A DNA stretch of 64,000 nucleotides from Duganella sacchari (GCF_900143065.1 NZ_FRCX01000004.1:62001-126000); one strand, 5' to 3'. Positions 45,108 through 54,895 are shown, counted from the first letter of the stretch. Notes: a model not told the origin generated them from the letters alone. Made by a program: numbers and translations.

Positions 45108-46103
45108 ATGAAAACTGCCGTATTCAGCACGCGCCGCTATGACAAAACCATGCTGGTCCGGGCCAATGCCAGCGCCGGGCATGAGCTGCGTTTTCTGGAG
45201 GACCGCCTGAGCGTCGCCAGCGCGCCGCTGGCGGCCGGTTGTGAAGCGGTGTGCGTGTTCGTCAACGATACGGTGGATGCTGAGGTGCTGGCGATCCTGG
45301 CGCAGCAGGGCACGCGGCTGGTGGCCACGCGCTCGACCGGCTACAACCAGATCGATGCCGCGGCGGCTGAACGGCATGGCATTGCCGTGGTGCGCGTCAC
45401 CGACTATTCACCATACTCGGTGGCGGAGTTTGCGGTGGGCCTGCTGCTGGCGGTCAACCGCAAGATTGCGCGCGCTAGCGTGCGTACGCGCGAAGGCAAT
45501 TTTGATCTCGATGGCCTGATGGGTTTTGACCTGCACGGCAAGACCGTCGGCGTCATCGGCACCGGCAAGATCGGTAGCATTTTTGCGCGCATCATGATCG
45601 GCTTTGGCTGCACCGTGGTTGGCCATGACCGCTACCCGTCAGCTGCGTTCGAGGCGCTGGGCGGGCGCTATGTGTCGGTCCAGGAGCTTCTGGCCTGCAG
45701 CGATGTGGTGTCGCTGCATTGTCCGCTGACCGATGAAACCCGCCATATCGTCAATGCCGCGTCGCTGGCGCGCGCCAAGCGCGGCAGCATCCTGGTCAAC
45801 ACCAGCCGTGGCGGTCTGGTCGATACCGAGGCCGCGACGGAGGCGCTGAAGACCGGCCAGTTGGGTGGCCTGGCGATCGACGTCTACGAGCAGGAAGCCA
45901 ATCTGTTCTTCCAGGACCTGTCGTCCACCATCATCTGCGACGACGTGATCCAGCGCCTGGTGTCATTCCCGAACGTGATTGTCACCGGCCATCAGGCGTT
46001 CTTCACCGAAGAGGCGATCGGACAAATCATGCAGACCACCATCGACAGCATCTCCGCCTTTGAGCGCGGCGAGGCGCTGCTGAACCGCATTCCCAAGTCC
46101 TGA
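45108..46103 (+). CDS. ldhA: D-lactate dehydrogenase-type 2-hydroxyacid dehydrogenase
   Basis: The 331-residue enzyme has the NAD-binding GKTVGVIGTGKIGSIFARI, catalytic Arg in VNTSRGGLVDTEA, Glu in IDVYEQEANLFFQD and His in VIVTGHQAFFTEEA. The start MKTAVFSTRRYDK and the YEQE-LFF-D pattern match fermentative D-lactate dehydrogenases (LdhA), which reduce pyruvate with NADH. GGGCGAG precedes the ATG. Together with the low-oxygen module at the right end it fits fermentative ability. Confidence 0.88.
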   Translation: MKTAVFSTRRYDKTMLVRANASAGHELRFLEDRLSVASAPLAAGCEAVCVFVNDTVDAEVLAILAQQGTRLVATRSTGYNQIDAAAAERHGIAVVRVTDYSPYSVAEFAVGLLLAVNRKIARASVRTREGNFDLDGLMGFDLHGKTVGVIGTGKIGSIFARIMIGFGCTVVGHDRYPSAAFEALGGRYVSVQELLACSDVVSLHCPLTDETRHIVNAASLARAKRGSILVNTSRGGLVDTEAATEALKTGQLGGLAIDVYEQEANLFFQDLSSTIICDDVIQRLVSFPNVIVTGHQAFFTEEAIGQIMQTTIDSISAFERGEALLNRIPKS

Positions 46104-46141
46104 GAACGCCGCGCTAAACAGCGTGATACAAGAAAACTGAT

Positions 46142-46543
46142 CTACTTAGGCTTGTCGATAATTTGAACCGCAAGCGCCTTGCGGCTCGCTACCGCTTTCT
46201 CCAGGAAAGGGGCTGCCAATGCACGGTCTTTAGGTAAGTCGAGCTGCGCAACCTGACTCTCGAAGACAGCGATGTTCCGCAACGTCGCGGCCCGGTATTT
46301 CTCTTGGAGTTCGCTTGCATCGTGAATTGTTTTTACGTCCTTCAACTCTTCATAGAACCTGGAGGTAATCACAATCGGTTCGTATGCCTGAAGTATTCGT
46401 TGGGTTTCCCTTGCCTCGAATATGGCTTGTGTTGCGACGCTGCGTGCCTCTCCGAAACCAGCATGGAAAAGGTAGCCGGAGATAAAGCCTAGAGAGGTAG
46501 CGACCCCAAGAGCGACTGCTGCAGAAACAGTTAAATTTTTCAT
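46142..46543 (-). CDS. membrane-anchored hypothetical protein
   Basis: The 133-residue product has one N-terminal membrane segment or signal (SAAVALGVATSLGFISGYLF) and a helical remainder (ETQRILQAYEPIVITSRFYEEL). AGGGAAG lies ahead of the ATG. No family recognised. Composition is lower in GC than neighbours. It converges with the ldhA-type gene. Confidence 0.5.
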   Translation of the reverse strand: MKNLTVSAAVALGVATSLGFISGYLFHAGFGEARSVATQAIFEARETQRILQAYEPIVITSRFYEELKDVKTIHDASELQEKYRAATLRNIAVFESQVAQLDLPKDRALAAPFLEKAVASRKALAVQIIDKPK

Positions 46544-46722
46544 TCTTCCCTTAACGTAGCAGTGCCGCGATGGCTGAACGTAGGGCGTGAGGATAGCACC
46601 TTGCTCGCTGGAAAAATGCGCGAAATCTCACCTCGGATTGGCGCTGTCATACACAGTGATTTATTGCAGGGGGCCGGTTTTTATGTTTCCATACCTGTGC
46701 TATCTACTTTGCAAGGTGACCC

Positions 46723-47181
46723 ATGAAACGCTCGTTCATGCTTTTGTTGTGCGCGGTATGGCCGCTGGCGGCGCAGGCGGCGGATGCCACCGATGATCAG
46801 TTGATCGAACGCGCGGTGCGCGACTATATCGAGTCGCAGCACAAGACCGATCCGGCACGCATGGAGCGCAGCCTTGATCCGCAACTGGCCAAGCGCACTT
46901 ACTGGCGCGCGGCTGATGGTTCGGAATTTATCATGAACACCGATTTTGACACCATGGTCAAGGTCGCCAAAAACTATAACAGGGACGGCACGAAGTTCCC
47001 GGCAACGCCGAGGGTCGATATCAAGATTCTCGATGTGGATCAGCGCGTAGCAACCGTCAAGCTGACCGCGGATGAGTGGGTTGACTATATGCACCTGTAC
47101 AAGAACCAGCGCAGTGAGTGGAAGATCGTCAATGTGCTTTGGCAGTACCACGACACGGCACGCCAGGTCAGCAAGAAGTAA
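46723..47181 (+). CDS. exported lumazine-binding-like/NTF2-like protein
   Basis: The 152-residue protein has a signal peptide (MKRSFMLLLCAVWPLAAQAA) and an NTF2-like fold: IERAVRDYIESQHKTDPARM, DGSEFIMNTDFDTM, VDIKILDVDQRVATVKL and WKIVNVLW, as in the putative lumazine-binding family. Such small secreted proteins have no defined substrate. It stands alone between oppositely oriented genes. Confidence 0.7.
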   Translation: MKRSFMLLLCAVWPLAAQAADATDDQLIERAVRDYIESQHKTDPARMERSLDPQLAKRTYWRAADGSEFIMNTDFDTMVKVAKNYNRDGTKFPATPRVDIKILDVDQRVATVKLTADEWVDYMHLYKNQRSEWKIVNVLWQYHDTARQVSKK

Positions 47182-47207
47182 TCAGGCTGACCACTGCAAC
47201 GCCGTTG

Positions 47208-48083
47208 TTATTTCGGTGCGCTTCGGCAGGCGCCGTCGGCGAGCTGGGTGCCGAGTGTTAGCGCGGCAGCGGAGTCGGCTTCATTCAGGTCTTCCCCAAA
47301 CTGGCGCTTCCATTGTTCAGGTGTCTTGTCACCGCCCCGCGCACGCGCGGCGGCAATGCCGTAGGCCATGACCAGCCCTGGATCACGCTCGACCATGCTG
47401 CCCATATCATACGCGTTGGACAGCAGGGACAGCGCATAGGCATTGCACTGCGCACCGGCAGTGCGCAAATACCCCATGGCGTCTTGTTTCCATTGCTTCA
47501 CCGCTGGCTCGTCGGCGTTAGCGGCGAGGTCGACCGGCTTGCCGCCTGGGCCTTCCATGAAATAGTCCACCTGCGCATCGGCATTGCCGGCATCGGCTGC
47601 CAGCTTCAGGTAGCGCATGCGTTCCTGCACCTGGGACGGCGAGATGGCGGTGCATAGCGCGCGCTGGCGTGCCTGTGCGCGGGCGATCTGCTCGCGGTCG
47701 GCGCTCTCCGTGGTTTCCGGCAGCGGCTCGTCCGTATTGGCGCACAGGGACTCGGCCTGATAGACCTCGTAGGCGGCCTTGATGTTACCCAGCCTGGCCG
47801 CGCCTTCGCGTTGGGCGACGTATTGCGCAACGCTGAGGCCGCCCAGGTCCACGATGCGGCCATTGCGGCCGACCAGTGGCGGTTCGGACGCCGTCACCGC
47901 AGCGCTGGCAGTGCTTGCGCCGACTGGCATTGCGGCCAGGCGGGACAGCACGCTGGCTGCCGCGACAGCGGTGTGCTCAGGCACAGGAACGGCGGCCGGC
48001 TCGTCGTGCGGCCACAGGCAATAGGCCGCCACGCAGGCCAGGGCGCCTGCGACGATCAGCCAGGGTGACAGGCGTTGATCCAT
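47208..48083 (-). CDS. membrane-anchored Sel1/TPR-like hypothetical protein
   Basis: The 291-residue protein has one N-terminal membrane segment (WLIVAGALACVAAYCLW), an Ala-rich linker, and a helical repeat region with YLKLAADAGNADAQVDYF and NAYDMGSMVERDPGLVMAYGIAAA, which resembles degenerate Sel1 repeats. Function unknown. The ATG at 48083 is chosen since upstream sequence would be antisense to the next gene. It lies 19 bases after the next minus-strand gene. Confidence 0.55.
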   Translation of the reverse strand: MDQRLSPWLIVAGALACVAAYCLWPHDEPAAVPVPEHTAVAAASVLSRLAAMPVGASTASAAVTASEPPLVGRNGRIVDLGGLSVAQYVAQREGAARLGNIKAAYEVYQAESLCANTDEPLPETTESADREQIARAQARQRALCTAISPSQVQERMRYLKLAADAGNADAQVDYFMEGPGGKPVDLAANADEPAVKQWKQDAMGYLRTAGAQCNAYALSLLSNAYDMGSMVERDPGLVMAYGIAAARARGGDKTPEQWKRQFGEDLNEADSAAALTLGTQLADGACRSAPK

Positions 48084-48102
48084 GTGCCGGGCTGCCGCGT
48101 GC

Positions 48103-48582
48103 TTAGTTCCAGAGGTAGCAGTAGGTCTGGCTGCGTTCGAGGTTGGCGCCAACGCTGCCGCTCGACGAAAGCTGCTTGACCCAGCCGTTCGGTGCCGTGG
48201 CGGTCGGCACTGCGCCGCAGTTCGAATGCACCCAGTGAATGCCCACGCCACTGGTGTACTTTTCGCCGCACACTTCAAGACGGCTGCCCACCGTGATGGC
48301 TTTCAGCGAGTTCGGCACGGCCTTGGCATTTTTCACGTAGTCCACGGCGTAGACATTGTCCATCGCCACGTCATAGGTTTTGCCGTCCTGGTCGGCTTTC
48401 AGGTTGACGTGGGTGTGCGACGTTTCAACGCCGTCGATAGACGAACCGGAGGCAAACTTTGGTGCGCTCGTGACGGTGCCGGTCAGGAACGCGCCCTTGT
48501 TGGCGCTGCAAGAGGACTGCTCGCTGGCAGCGGCGGTCAGGAAGGGCGATACCAATAACAACAGGGCGAGGATTCGAGACAT
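48103..48582 (-). CDS. exported protein of unknown function
   Basis: The 159-residue product has a signal peptide (MSRILALLLLVSPFLTAAA) and five Cys residues (SSCSANKG, EVCGEKY, SNCGAV, TYCYLWN), so disulfides are likely. VGIHWVHSNCG is a short distinctive motif seen in small DUF3465-like exported proteins, but I cannot confirm the family. It is upstream of and probably cotranscribed with the Sel1-like gene, and divergent from the permease. Confidence 0.55.
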   Translation of the reverse strand: MSRILALLLLVSPFLTAAASEQSSCSANKGAFLTGTVTSAPKFASGSSIDGVETSHTHVNLKADQDGKTYDVAMDNVYAVDYVKNAKAVPNSLKAITVGSRLEVCGEKYTSGVGIHWVHSNCGAVPTATAPNGWVKQLSSSGSVGANLERSQTYCYLWN

Positions 48583-48840
48583 GTCAATTCCATGGGTGAT
48601 TGTTGATCGGAAGGGATTGTGAACTCCCGTGTCCTGCTCAGGACACATCTGCATACTAACGGACAAAAGTTTCAAATTTGTGACTTTTGTTTGATTGTTG
48701 CATCTTTGCTACGCCGTAGAAATACGCGTCGCCGGATCGGACTGTTATTGACGCTTGGGTTTGTGTCATACTGCCGCGCTTTGGCAGCGATGCCAAAGAA
48801 TCATTTAAAACAATTAGAGCGAGTAACGGAGGTAGCAGTC

Positions 48841-50232
48841 GTGAGTATTTTTAGAACGAAGGATTTCGATGCCATGCGCGCAACCAGCGCCAGTGGTGGA
48901 CTGAGGAAGGTGCTCGGCCCCGTGGACCTGGTGTTGATGGGGATAGGCGCCATTGTCGGTACCGGCATCTTTGTGCTGACCGGCAGCGGCGCCACCACGG
49001 CGGGTCCGGCGCTGGTGCTGTCCTTCGTTGTGGCCGCGTTTGCGTGCGGCTTTGCGGCGCTGTGCTACGCCGAATTCGCGTCGATCCTGCCGGTGGCCGG
49101 CGGCATCTACACCTACAGCTATGCGATCCTGGGCGAGATCATCGCGTGGATGATCGGCTGGGACCTGATCCTGGAATACGGGCTGGTGACGTCCGCCGTG
49201 TCGGTGGGCTGGTCCGGCTACTTCCAGTCCCTGCTGGGCGGCTTCGGGCTGCAGATTCCGGTGGCGCTGTCCGCCGCGCCTGGCGCGATTCCCGGCGTGA
49301 CCACCTTCTTCAACCTGCCGGCTTTCCTGATCATGATGGTGCTGACCATCATGCTGTCGCTCGGCGTGCGCGAATCTGCGCGTATCAACAACATCATGGT
49401 GGCGGTGAAGATCGGCGTGGTGCTGCTGTTTATTTTCGTCGGTGTGCGCCACGTGGCGCCGGCCAACTGGCATCCGTTCATGCCCTACGGCGCGACCGGC
49501 GTGATGAGCGCGGCGGCACTGGTGTTCTTTGCCTTCATCGGCTTTGATGCGGTGACCACGGCAGCCGAAGAAGTGAAGAATCCAAAGCGCGATCTGCCAA
49601 TCGGCATCATCGGCTCGCTGGCTGTGTGTACCGTGCTGTATGTGGTGGTGACCGCCATCATGACTGGCATCGTGCCGTTCACGCAGTTCAAAGGCATAGA
49701 CCATCCGGTATCGCTGGCGCTGCAATTCGCGGGCGAAAACTGGTTTGCCGGTTTCGTCGACCTGGGCGCGATCCTGGGCATGAGCACCGTGATCCTGGTG
49801 ATGGCGTTTGGCCAGACCCGCGTGCTGTACGCGATGTCGCGCGACGGCCTGCTGCCTAAGCGTCTGTCGGCGCTGAGCGGCAACGGCACGCCTATCGTGG
49901 CGACCTGGCTGGTGGGCATCGTGTTCGGCCTGCTGGGCGCCCTGGTGCCGCTGCAGGTGCTGGGCGAGCTGGCGAATATCGGCACCCTGGCGGCATTCTG
50001 CCTGGTGTCGGTGGCGGTCATCGTGCTGCGAAAAAAACGTCCTGACCTCAAGCGCGCATTCAGCTGCCCAGGCGTGCCGGTGATTCCTGGCCTGGCGATC
50101 CTGTTCTGCGGCGCGTTGATGGTCTTCCTGAGCGCAGTGACGTGGATTGCTTTTGCTATCTGGCTGGCGATCGGCCTGGTGGTGTACTTCACCTATGCCC
50201 GACATCACTCGGCGCTGAATCAGGTGCGCTAA
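48841..50232 (+). CDS. amino acid permease (APC family)
   Basis: The 463-residue protein has about 12 membrane segments and cationic-amino-acid-transporter-type motifs: GPVDLVLMGIGAIVGTGIFVLTG, CYAEFASILPVAGGIYTYSY (partial), FFAFIGFDAVTTAAEEVKNPKRDLP. The start is the GTG at 48841, giving VSIFRTKDFDAM, because GGAGGT at 48828-48833 is 7 bases upstream; the open frame upstream to 48619 has no comparable site. The amino acid transported is unknown. A terminator follows. Confidence 0.88.
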   Translation: MSIFRTKDFDAMRATSASGGLRKVLGPVDLVLMGIGAIVGTGIFVLTGSGATTAGPALVLSFVVAAFACGFAALCYAEFASILPVAGGIYTYSYAILGEIIAWMIGWDLILEYGLVTSAVSVGWSGYFQSLLGGFGLQIPVALSAAPGAIPGVTTFFNLPAFLIMMVLTIMLSLGVRESARINNIMVAVKIGVVLLFIFVGVRHVAPANWHPFMPYGATGVMSAAALVFFAFIGFDAVTTAAEEVKNPKRDLPIGIIGSLAVCTVLYVVVTAIMTGIVPFTQFKGIDHPVSLALQFAGENWFAGFVDLGAILGMSTVILVMAFGQTRVLYAMSRDGLLPKRLSALSGNGTPIVATWLVGIVFGLLGALVPLQVLGELANIGTLAAFCLVSVAVIVLRKKRPDLKRAFSCPGVPVIPGLAILFCGALMVFLSAVTWIAFAIWLAIGLVVYFTYARHHSALNQVR

Positions 50233-50241
50233 TCGCGCAGG

Positions 50242-50267
50242 GGCAGCCGGGGTGGCTGCCTTTTTTT
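50242..50267 (+). terminator. Rho-independent terminator after permease gene
   Basis: GGCAGCC (50242-50248), GGGGT, GGCTGCC (50254-50260), then TTTTTTT. It starts 10 bases after the permease stop codon and also lies at the end of the minus-strand 50266-50589 gene. Confidence 0.88.
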
Positions 50268-50589
50268 ATTCCCGCGTATGCCGCTGCTCCTGGATCAGCA
50301 GGAGTTCGATGGCGGCATCCAGCTTGCGCCGCATCATGAAATTTTCGACGGCGCCGATCGCTGCCGTGATGAACGCCGTGACGATCAGGACTCTGACCGA
50401 CAGCGGCGCCGTATAGGCGGCGCTGTTGATCAGGAAGTTACATACGCCGGTACCCAGCAGGACCAGCAGATAAAAGGGAAGCCTGGAATCGGTTTTCTTT
50501 AAAATGGCTTTTGCACGCTCGGTGCGATTCAGCTGCGCGAGCAGGGCTTGGGCCTGATATTCCTGGGCGGTTTTTTCGGTGCTAGTCAT
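50266..50589 (-). CDS. two-segment membrane protein of unknown function
   Basis: The 107-residue product has a helical, charged N-terminus (AQALLAQLNRTERAKAILKK), two membrane segments (about 38-56 and 66-84) and a charged C-terminal helix. No family recognised. It overlaps the stop of the Sel1 gene by four bases (ATGA), so the two are coupled. Confidence 0.55.
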   Translation of the reverse strand: MTSTEKTAQEYQAQALLAQLNRTERAKAILKKTDSRLPFYLLVLLGTGVCNFLINSAAYTAPLSVRVLIVTAFITAAIGAVENFMMRRKLDAAIELLLIQEQRHTRE

Positions 50590-51533
50590 TGTTTTGTTTC
50601 CTGTTCCTGTTCCAGTTGCTGGCAGATCTTCATGTTCAGTGTGCCCGGCCGCTGCAGCCAGTAATCCCGCTCACGCACATCAAACGTCACACCGAGTCCC
50701 GTGGCGTACATAACGGCAAGCGCGCATTGTGACGGTGGCAGCATGCCGCCATCGCCGATGCCCGGCTCGGTAGACTTCAGAAACCACGCGGCCGCCATCT
50801 GATAATCCTGTTGTACGCCTTTTCCTTGCGCGTACAGGCGCCCGATCTTGAATTGCGCACTTTGCGAAAAATAAGAGAAGGTTGAAGCGGCGTGCGCAGC
50901 GGCTTGTTGGTACAAGCCCATCGCCTGCTGATAGTCCACCGGCACACCGAGGCCAAATTCATACATCTCACCCAGCCGCTCGGTGACACTGCGGTTCCCC
51001 GGCTGTTGCATGAGCAACTGGAAAAGCGCTGCGGCTTTTTGCTTGTCAACCGCAACGCCGAAGCCGCTGTCATACATTTCCGCCAGTGAGAGCGTGGCGC
51101 GGATGTCGCCGTTGTCGGCCGCCTTTTGAATCCAGGCGACGCCCTCTGACGCATCGTAAGCAAGCCCCTGTCCCAGAAAATAGCGGACGCCAAGCTCGTG
51201 CTGCGCCTCTGGTACTCCCTCTCTGGCGTCGTTCAGCAAACGCTGCAAGCGCTCACCTTCTTGCTGTTCGCTGAGTGACGGCGCGATCGGGCAGTGCGGG
51301 CAGTAGGGATGCGTGATGCTCCAGAACAGCGTATCGGCCCCACGTCGGATTTCTTCGGCGTTCTGGTAAGGGCCGCCCTGATTGACGACGAAATCCATAT
51401 CTTCTGCAAACAGGGCATCCAGTTTCTGCATGCCGTCCTTGCCGGTGGCGGCGTGCACCGGCACGCTGGATGCCGCAAGCAGGCTCAGTGCAGACCATCC
51501 CGCCAGCCAGCGACGCTTGGATAGTATTCTCAT
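50586..51533 (-). CDS. exported Sel1-repeat protein
   Basis: The 315-residue protein has a signal peptide (WSALSLLAASSVPVHA) and at least four Sel1-like repeats: AQHELGVRYFLGQGLAYD, AWIQKAADNGDIRATLSLAEMYDSG, ERLGEMYEFGLGVPVDYQQAMGLYQ, FKIGRLYAQGKGVQQDYQMAAAWF (quoted in part). Sel1 proteins act as scaffolds in envelope or signalling complexes. The ATG at 51533 is chosen over an in-frame start at 51569 because the signal peptide begins there. Confidence 0.75.
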   Translation of the reverse strand: MRILSKRRWLAGWSALSLLAASSVPVHAATGKDGMQKLDALFAEDMDFVVNQGGPYQNAEEIRRGADTLFWSITHPYCPHCPIAPSLSEQQEGERLQRLLNDAREGVPEAQHELGVRYFLGQGLAYDASEGVAWIQKAADNGDIRATLSLAEMYDSGFGVAVDKQKAAALFQLLMQQPGNRSVTERLGEMYEFGLGVPVDYQQAMGLYQQAAAHAASTFSYFSQSAQFKIGRLYAQGKGVQQDYQMAAAWFLKSTEPGIGDGGMLPPSQCALAVMYATGLGVTFDVRERDYWLQRPGTLNMKICQQLEQEQETKQ

Positions 51534-51804
51534 GATGAAAATTATAAATACGCCAATTTCGCAAAGCAACTTGATTATCCAGATTAGGTAAAACTCCCTA
51601 GTTCACCTGCCATTTGTTCCAATCTCTCTCAGAAAACATGAAGCGTAAGCTTGCCCCTGACTTATCAAGGGGGAGGTATGAACCCAGACACCGCTTGGAC
51701 GATTTCCCCCACGCGGCGCATTTCGACGGTACCATGGCGGAAATCGGCTTCCGCCCATCGCCTATATTGAAGATTTACTGTTGCCCGATCCAGACTAGAT
51801 AACC

Positions 51805-52173
51805 ATGAAGCCCACCATTACCGCGTTCCACCTGCAGTCGCCAACCCCGGAGTATGACCAACCGCGCGAGGAGCGCCGTCTGGATGGCAGTCCCAAGCGC
51901 ACGACCTGGAATCATTTCACCAACGCCAGTGGCGAGGTTCATGCCGGCATCTGGGCGTGCGAGCGTGGCAGCTGGCGCATCGCTTTCGCCGACAACAAGG
52001 ATGAATATTTCTATGTGCTGGAAGGCCGTTGCCGTGTGATCGATGAAGCCGGCCATGCCGCAGAAGCGGGACCGGGCGATGCGCTGGTTATCCCGGCCGG
52101 GTTCAAAGGCGTGTTCGAGGTTGTCGAACCGGTCCGGAAGCACTACGTAATCGTCGAGCGCTCCGCTGCCTAA
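51805..52173 (+). CDS. cupin domain protein (DUF861 type)
   Basis: The 122-residue protein contains a single cupin: GIWACERGSWRIAFADNKDEYFYVLEGRCRVID and GPGDALVIPAGFKGVFEVVEPVRKHYVI (described in part), the EutQ/ureidoglycine-aminohydrolase-like class. The usual metal-binding His residues are largely replaced, so catalysis is uncertain. It converges with the response regulator gene, overlapping its stop by four bases. Confidence 0.78.
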   Translation: MKPTITAFHLQSPTPEYDQPREERRLDGSPKRTTWNHFTNASGEVHAGIWACERGSWRIAFADNKDEYFYVLEGRCRVIDEAGHAAEAGPGDALVIPAGFKGVFEVVEPVRKHYVIVERSAA

Positions 52174-52769
52174 TCCAGCCAGGGATGGGCGGCCAGCCAG
52201 CGGCCCAGCTCATTGTCGTTCGCGCATTGCAGTTTGTTGAAGATGTTGGCGCGGTGCGTTTCGACGGAACGCGGGCCGCAGGGCGGCACCAGCACGCGGG
52301 CGATTTCCTTGTTTGGCTGTCCCAGTCCCACCAGGCGCGCCACCTCGCGTTCACGTGGCGTCAGCTCTTGCCACAGCCGTAGCGCCTGGCCACGTGAGCG
52401 GGCTTCCACAATCGCGGCAGGCAGTTTGTCCAGCAGTTGCTGCGTGTCCGGCTTGGTCACCCAGTCGTAGGCGCCGCGTCGCACGGCTTCGATTGCCGTG
52501 GGAATGTCGCCATGACCGGACAGGAATACCGTCACCAGCGGACTATGCCCGGTGCGCAGACGTTCGAACACCTCCAGTCCATTCATGCCGCCCATGCGCA
52601 GGTCGAGGATGACGCAGCCCGGCTGGCGCATGTCTACCACCTCCAGAAACGCCTCGCCGGAATCGAAGGCCTGTACTGCCAGGCCTTGTGAAAACAGCAG
52701 AAGCAGCAAGGAACGACGCAAGGCTTCATCGTCATCAACAACGTACAGCGTGAGTGGAATGTCTTTCAT
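52170..52769 (-). CDS. FixJ/LuxR-type response regulator
   Basis: The 199-residue protein has a receiver domain with phospho-acceptor Asp56 in CVILDLRMGG, acidic pair in VVDDDEALR and Thr/Lys in VTVFLSGHGD...WVTKPDT, then a LuxR helix-turn-helix (LTPREREVARLVGLGQPNKEIARVL, quoted in part). It overlaps the kinase gene by four bases, forming a two-component pair likely to control the divergent MHS transporter. Confidence 0.9.
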   Translation of the reverse strand: MKDIPLTLYVVDDDEALRRSLLLLLFSQGLAVQAFDSGEAFLEVVDMRQPGCVILDLRMGGMNGLEVFERLRTGHSPLVTVFLSGHGDIPTAIEAVRRGAYDWVTKPDTQQLLDKLPAAIVEARSRGQALRLWQELTPREREVARLVGLGQPNKEIARVLVPPCGPRSVETHRANIFNKLQCANDNELGRWLAAHPWLD

Positions 52770-54895
52770 GGCGCGGTAGGCAGGGTGAAGGAGAATATGG
52801 CGCCGCCGTCAGCGCGGTTCTCCACCGTCAGCGAACCGCCGTGGGCTTCAATGATGGTGCGGCAGATGTTTAAGCCCAGGCCCAGTCCATCGGGCTTGGT
52901 GGTAAAGAAGGGCGCGAAGACCTGGTCGATCTGGTCGGCCGGAATGCCTGGTCCGTGGTCGCTGACGGCAATGCGTACGCCAGGGCCGGCACGCTCGCTG
53001 CTCAGCACAATGGTGCGGCGGTGGCGCGGCTGGTCCTGCATCGCCTGCACGGCATTGTGGATCAGATTGACCAGTACCTGTTCCAGCAAGACGCGGTCGC
53101 CGCGCACCTGCGCCGTTGTATCGCTTGACACCAGTTGCAGCGTCACGCCATACCGGTCCAGCTCCGGCTTGAGCAGGGTTTCGGCATGGGCAATCACACT
53201 GTCAATGGCCAGGCTTGCATAATCGGCGCGCTGTGGATTGATCAGTGCGCGCACCCGTTTGACGATTTCACTGGCCCGCTTGGCTTGTTCGATGATGTCG
53301 TCCAGTGCACCGGTCAGCAGCTCGGGCGCATCGCAGTTGGCCAGCGTGCGTGCGGCGACGGCAAAATTCGATAGCGCCATCAAGGGTTGATTGAGCTCGT
53401 GCGCCAGCGTGGACGCCATTTCGCCAACGCTGGCCAGGCGCGCGCTGCGTTGCAGGCGGACTTCCTGATCGCGTTGCCGGGCCTCTGCCTGCTTCTGGGC
53501 GGTGATGTCCACCACAGAACTCATCCAGCCGCGCCGCACGCCTGCGGCATCGATGAGCGGCGCGGTGTAGACCATGGTGATGACGTCATGGCCATCCTTG
53601 TGCCGGATGCGCGATTCAAACCCATGTGGCGCGGCGCGTCCCTGCAGGGCGTCGTCACTTTCCCGTGCCTGTTTTTCCAGGTCGTCCGGATGCCAGTAAG
53701 GGTAGGGCGGTCGGCGCCCCATCAACTCCTCACGGCTGTAGCCAACCATGGCGCAGAGCGCGGGATTGACGTAGATGATTTTTCCTTCCGGGTCGCGGGC
53801 GCGCATGCCGACCAGCAGCGAGTCTTCCATCGCCTGCCGGAATGCGTGGGCTTCCTGCAGATCGCGGGTGCGTTCTTCCACGCGGTGCTCCAGCTCCAAG
53901 CGGGCTGCCTGCTGTTCCGCAAAGCGCCGGTCGCGCAAGCGCCAGTACAGTACACCCAGCAGCAGCAAGGCGACAGCCAGCGTGGCCAGTGCATGCGCCA
54001 GGCGCCGCGCCTGATGCACTTCGCGCATGTCTTCAGTCACGGTCAGGGTCCATCCCAATTCAGGCAGTGGGGTATCCAGCGCGAGAAAGTCTGTGCTGCG
54101 TCCTTGTATCGGCGCCTGCAGGACAAAGGCGGGTGTATCGCTGCTGGTTGCTGTTTTCCACGGCAGGATGTCGAAACGGGTACGCGCGCCATACTGGCTG
54201 TGTGCACTGATCCACTGCAGATCCGCAGCAGGAACCGGCTTGGTGCTATGGAATAGCCAGTCGGATACGGCGCTCAGGAAGACAATGCCACGGCTGTCCC
54301 GCAGCACCACGGGATAAGCGCCGCGCATCCAGCTGCGCTCCAGTGGTTCGAGGCTGATCTTGACGACCAATACACCCAGGATGCCTTGTGGCGTGTGTAC
54401 TGGCTCCGCAATGAACAGGCCAGACTGGCCGGTGGTCAGGCCCAGACCGTAGAACAATCCCCTGCGCCCGTGCACCGCGTCCTCGAAGTAGGGGCGCTGA
54501 TGGTAGGACTGTCCGACAAAGCTGGAGGGCAGATTCCAGTTGCTGGCGGCTAGCGTCAGGCCTGCCGTGTCCACGAGGAATAAGGCGGCGGCGCCAGTCG
54601 TGGTTTGCAGGCCGGCGAAGTAGTGGTTGACGCGCGCCTGCAGCGCTGCATCGTGCGGCGTGTGCAGCAGATTCTGCACATCAGGATGGCGGGCTGCCGC
54701 ATACGGCAGAAAATCGTGCTTCTCCACCAGTCCGCGCAGGCCCAGGACGTGGGCGGCGCTGGCCTGGCGCAAAGTGAGCGTCTTGGCTTGCAGTTCGCGC
54801 TGCTCCGCCCATTTACCCGACACCACAATCAGGACGAGCGCCGCCGCGAGGGCCAGCCATCTGCGCCAGTGATGTGGTTTGAACAAGGAGGGCAT
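52766..54895 (-). CDS. DctB-like sensor histidine kinase
   Basis: The 709-residue protein has a membrane segment near 10-27, a periplasmic Cache-type sensor (about 30-285), a second segment (about 292-312), a coiled coil, a PAS domain (about 345-460; GKIIYVNPALCAMVGYSREEL), His499 in ASTLAHELNQPL and a C-terminal ATPase with GPGIPADQIDQVF and GLGLGLNICRTI. A dicarboxylate or keto acid signal is likely because an MHS transporter is divergent. ATG at 54895 chosen; it follows AAGGAGGG. Confidence 0.9.
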   Translation of the reverse strand: MPSLFKPHHWRRWLALAAALVLIVVSGKWAEQRELQAKTLTLRQASAAHVLGLRGLVEKHDFLPYAAARHPDVQNLLHTPHDAALQARVNHYFAGLQTTTGAAALFLVDTAGLTLAASNWNLPSSFVGQSYHQRPYFEDAVHGRRGLFYGLGLTTGQSGLFIAEPVHTPQGILGVLVVKISLEPLERSWMRGAYPVVLRDSRGIVFLSAVSDWLFHSTKPVPAADLQWISAHSQYGARTRFDILPWKTATSSDTPAFVLQAPIQGRSTDFLALDTPLPELGWTLTVTEDMREVHQARRLAHALATLAVALLLLGVLYWRLRDRRFAEQQAARLELEHRVEERTRDLQEAHAFRQAMEDSLLVGMRARDPEGKIIYVNPALCAMVGYSREELMGRRPPYPYWHPDDLEKQARESDDALQGRAAPHGFESRIRHKDGHDVITMVYTAPLIDAAGVRRGWMSSVVDITAQKQAEARQRDQEVRLQRSARLASVGEMASTLAHELNQPLMALSNFAVAARTLANCDAPELLTGALDDIIEQAKRASEIVKRVRALINPQRADYASLAIDSVIAHAETLLKPELDRYGVTLQLVSSDTTAQVRGDRVLLEQVLVNLIHNAVQAMQDQPRHRRTIVLSSERAGPGVRIAVSDHGPGIPADQIDQVFAPFFTTKPDGLGLGLNICRTIIEAHGGSLTVENRADGGAIFSFTLPTAP

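Noticed and set aside
51614..51802. 62-codon frame before the cupin gene
   Set aside because: No ribosome binding site, no family signal; probably non-coding.
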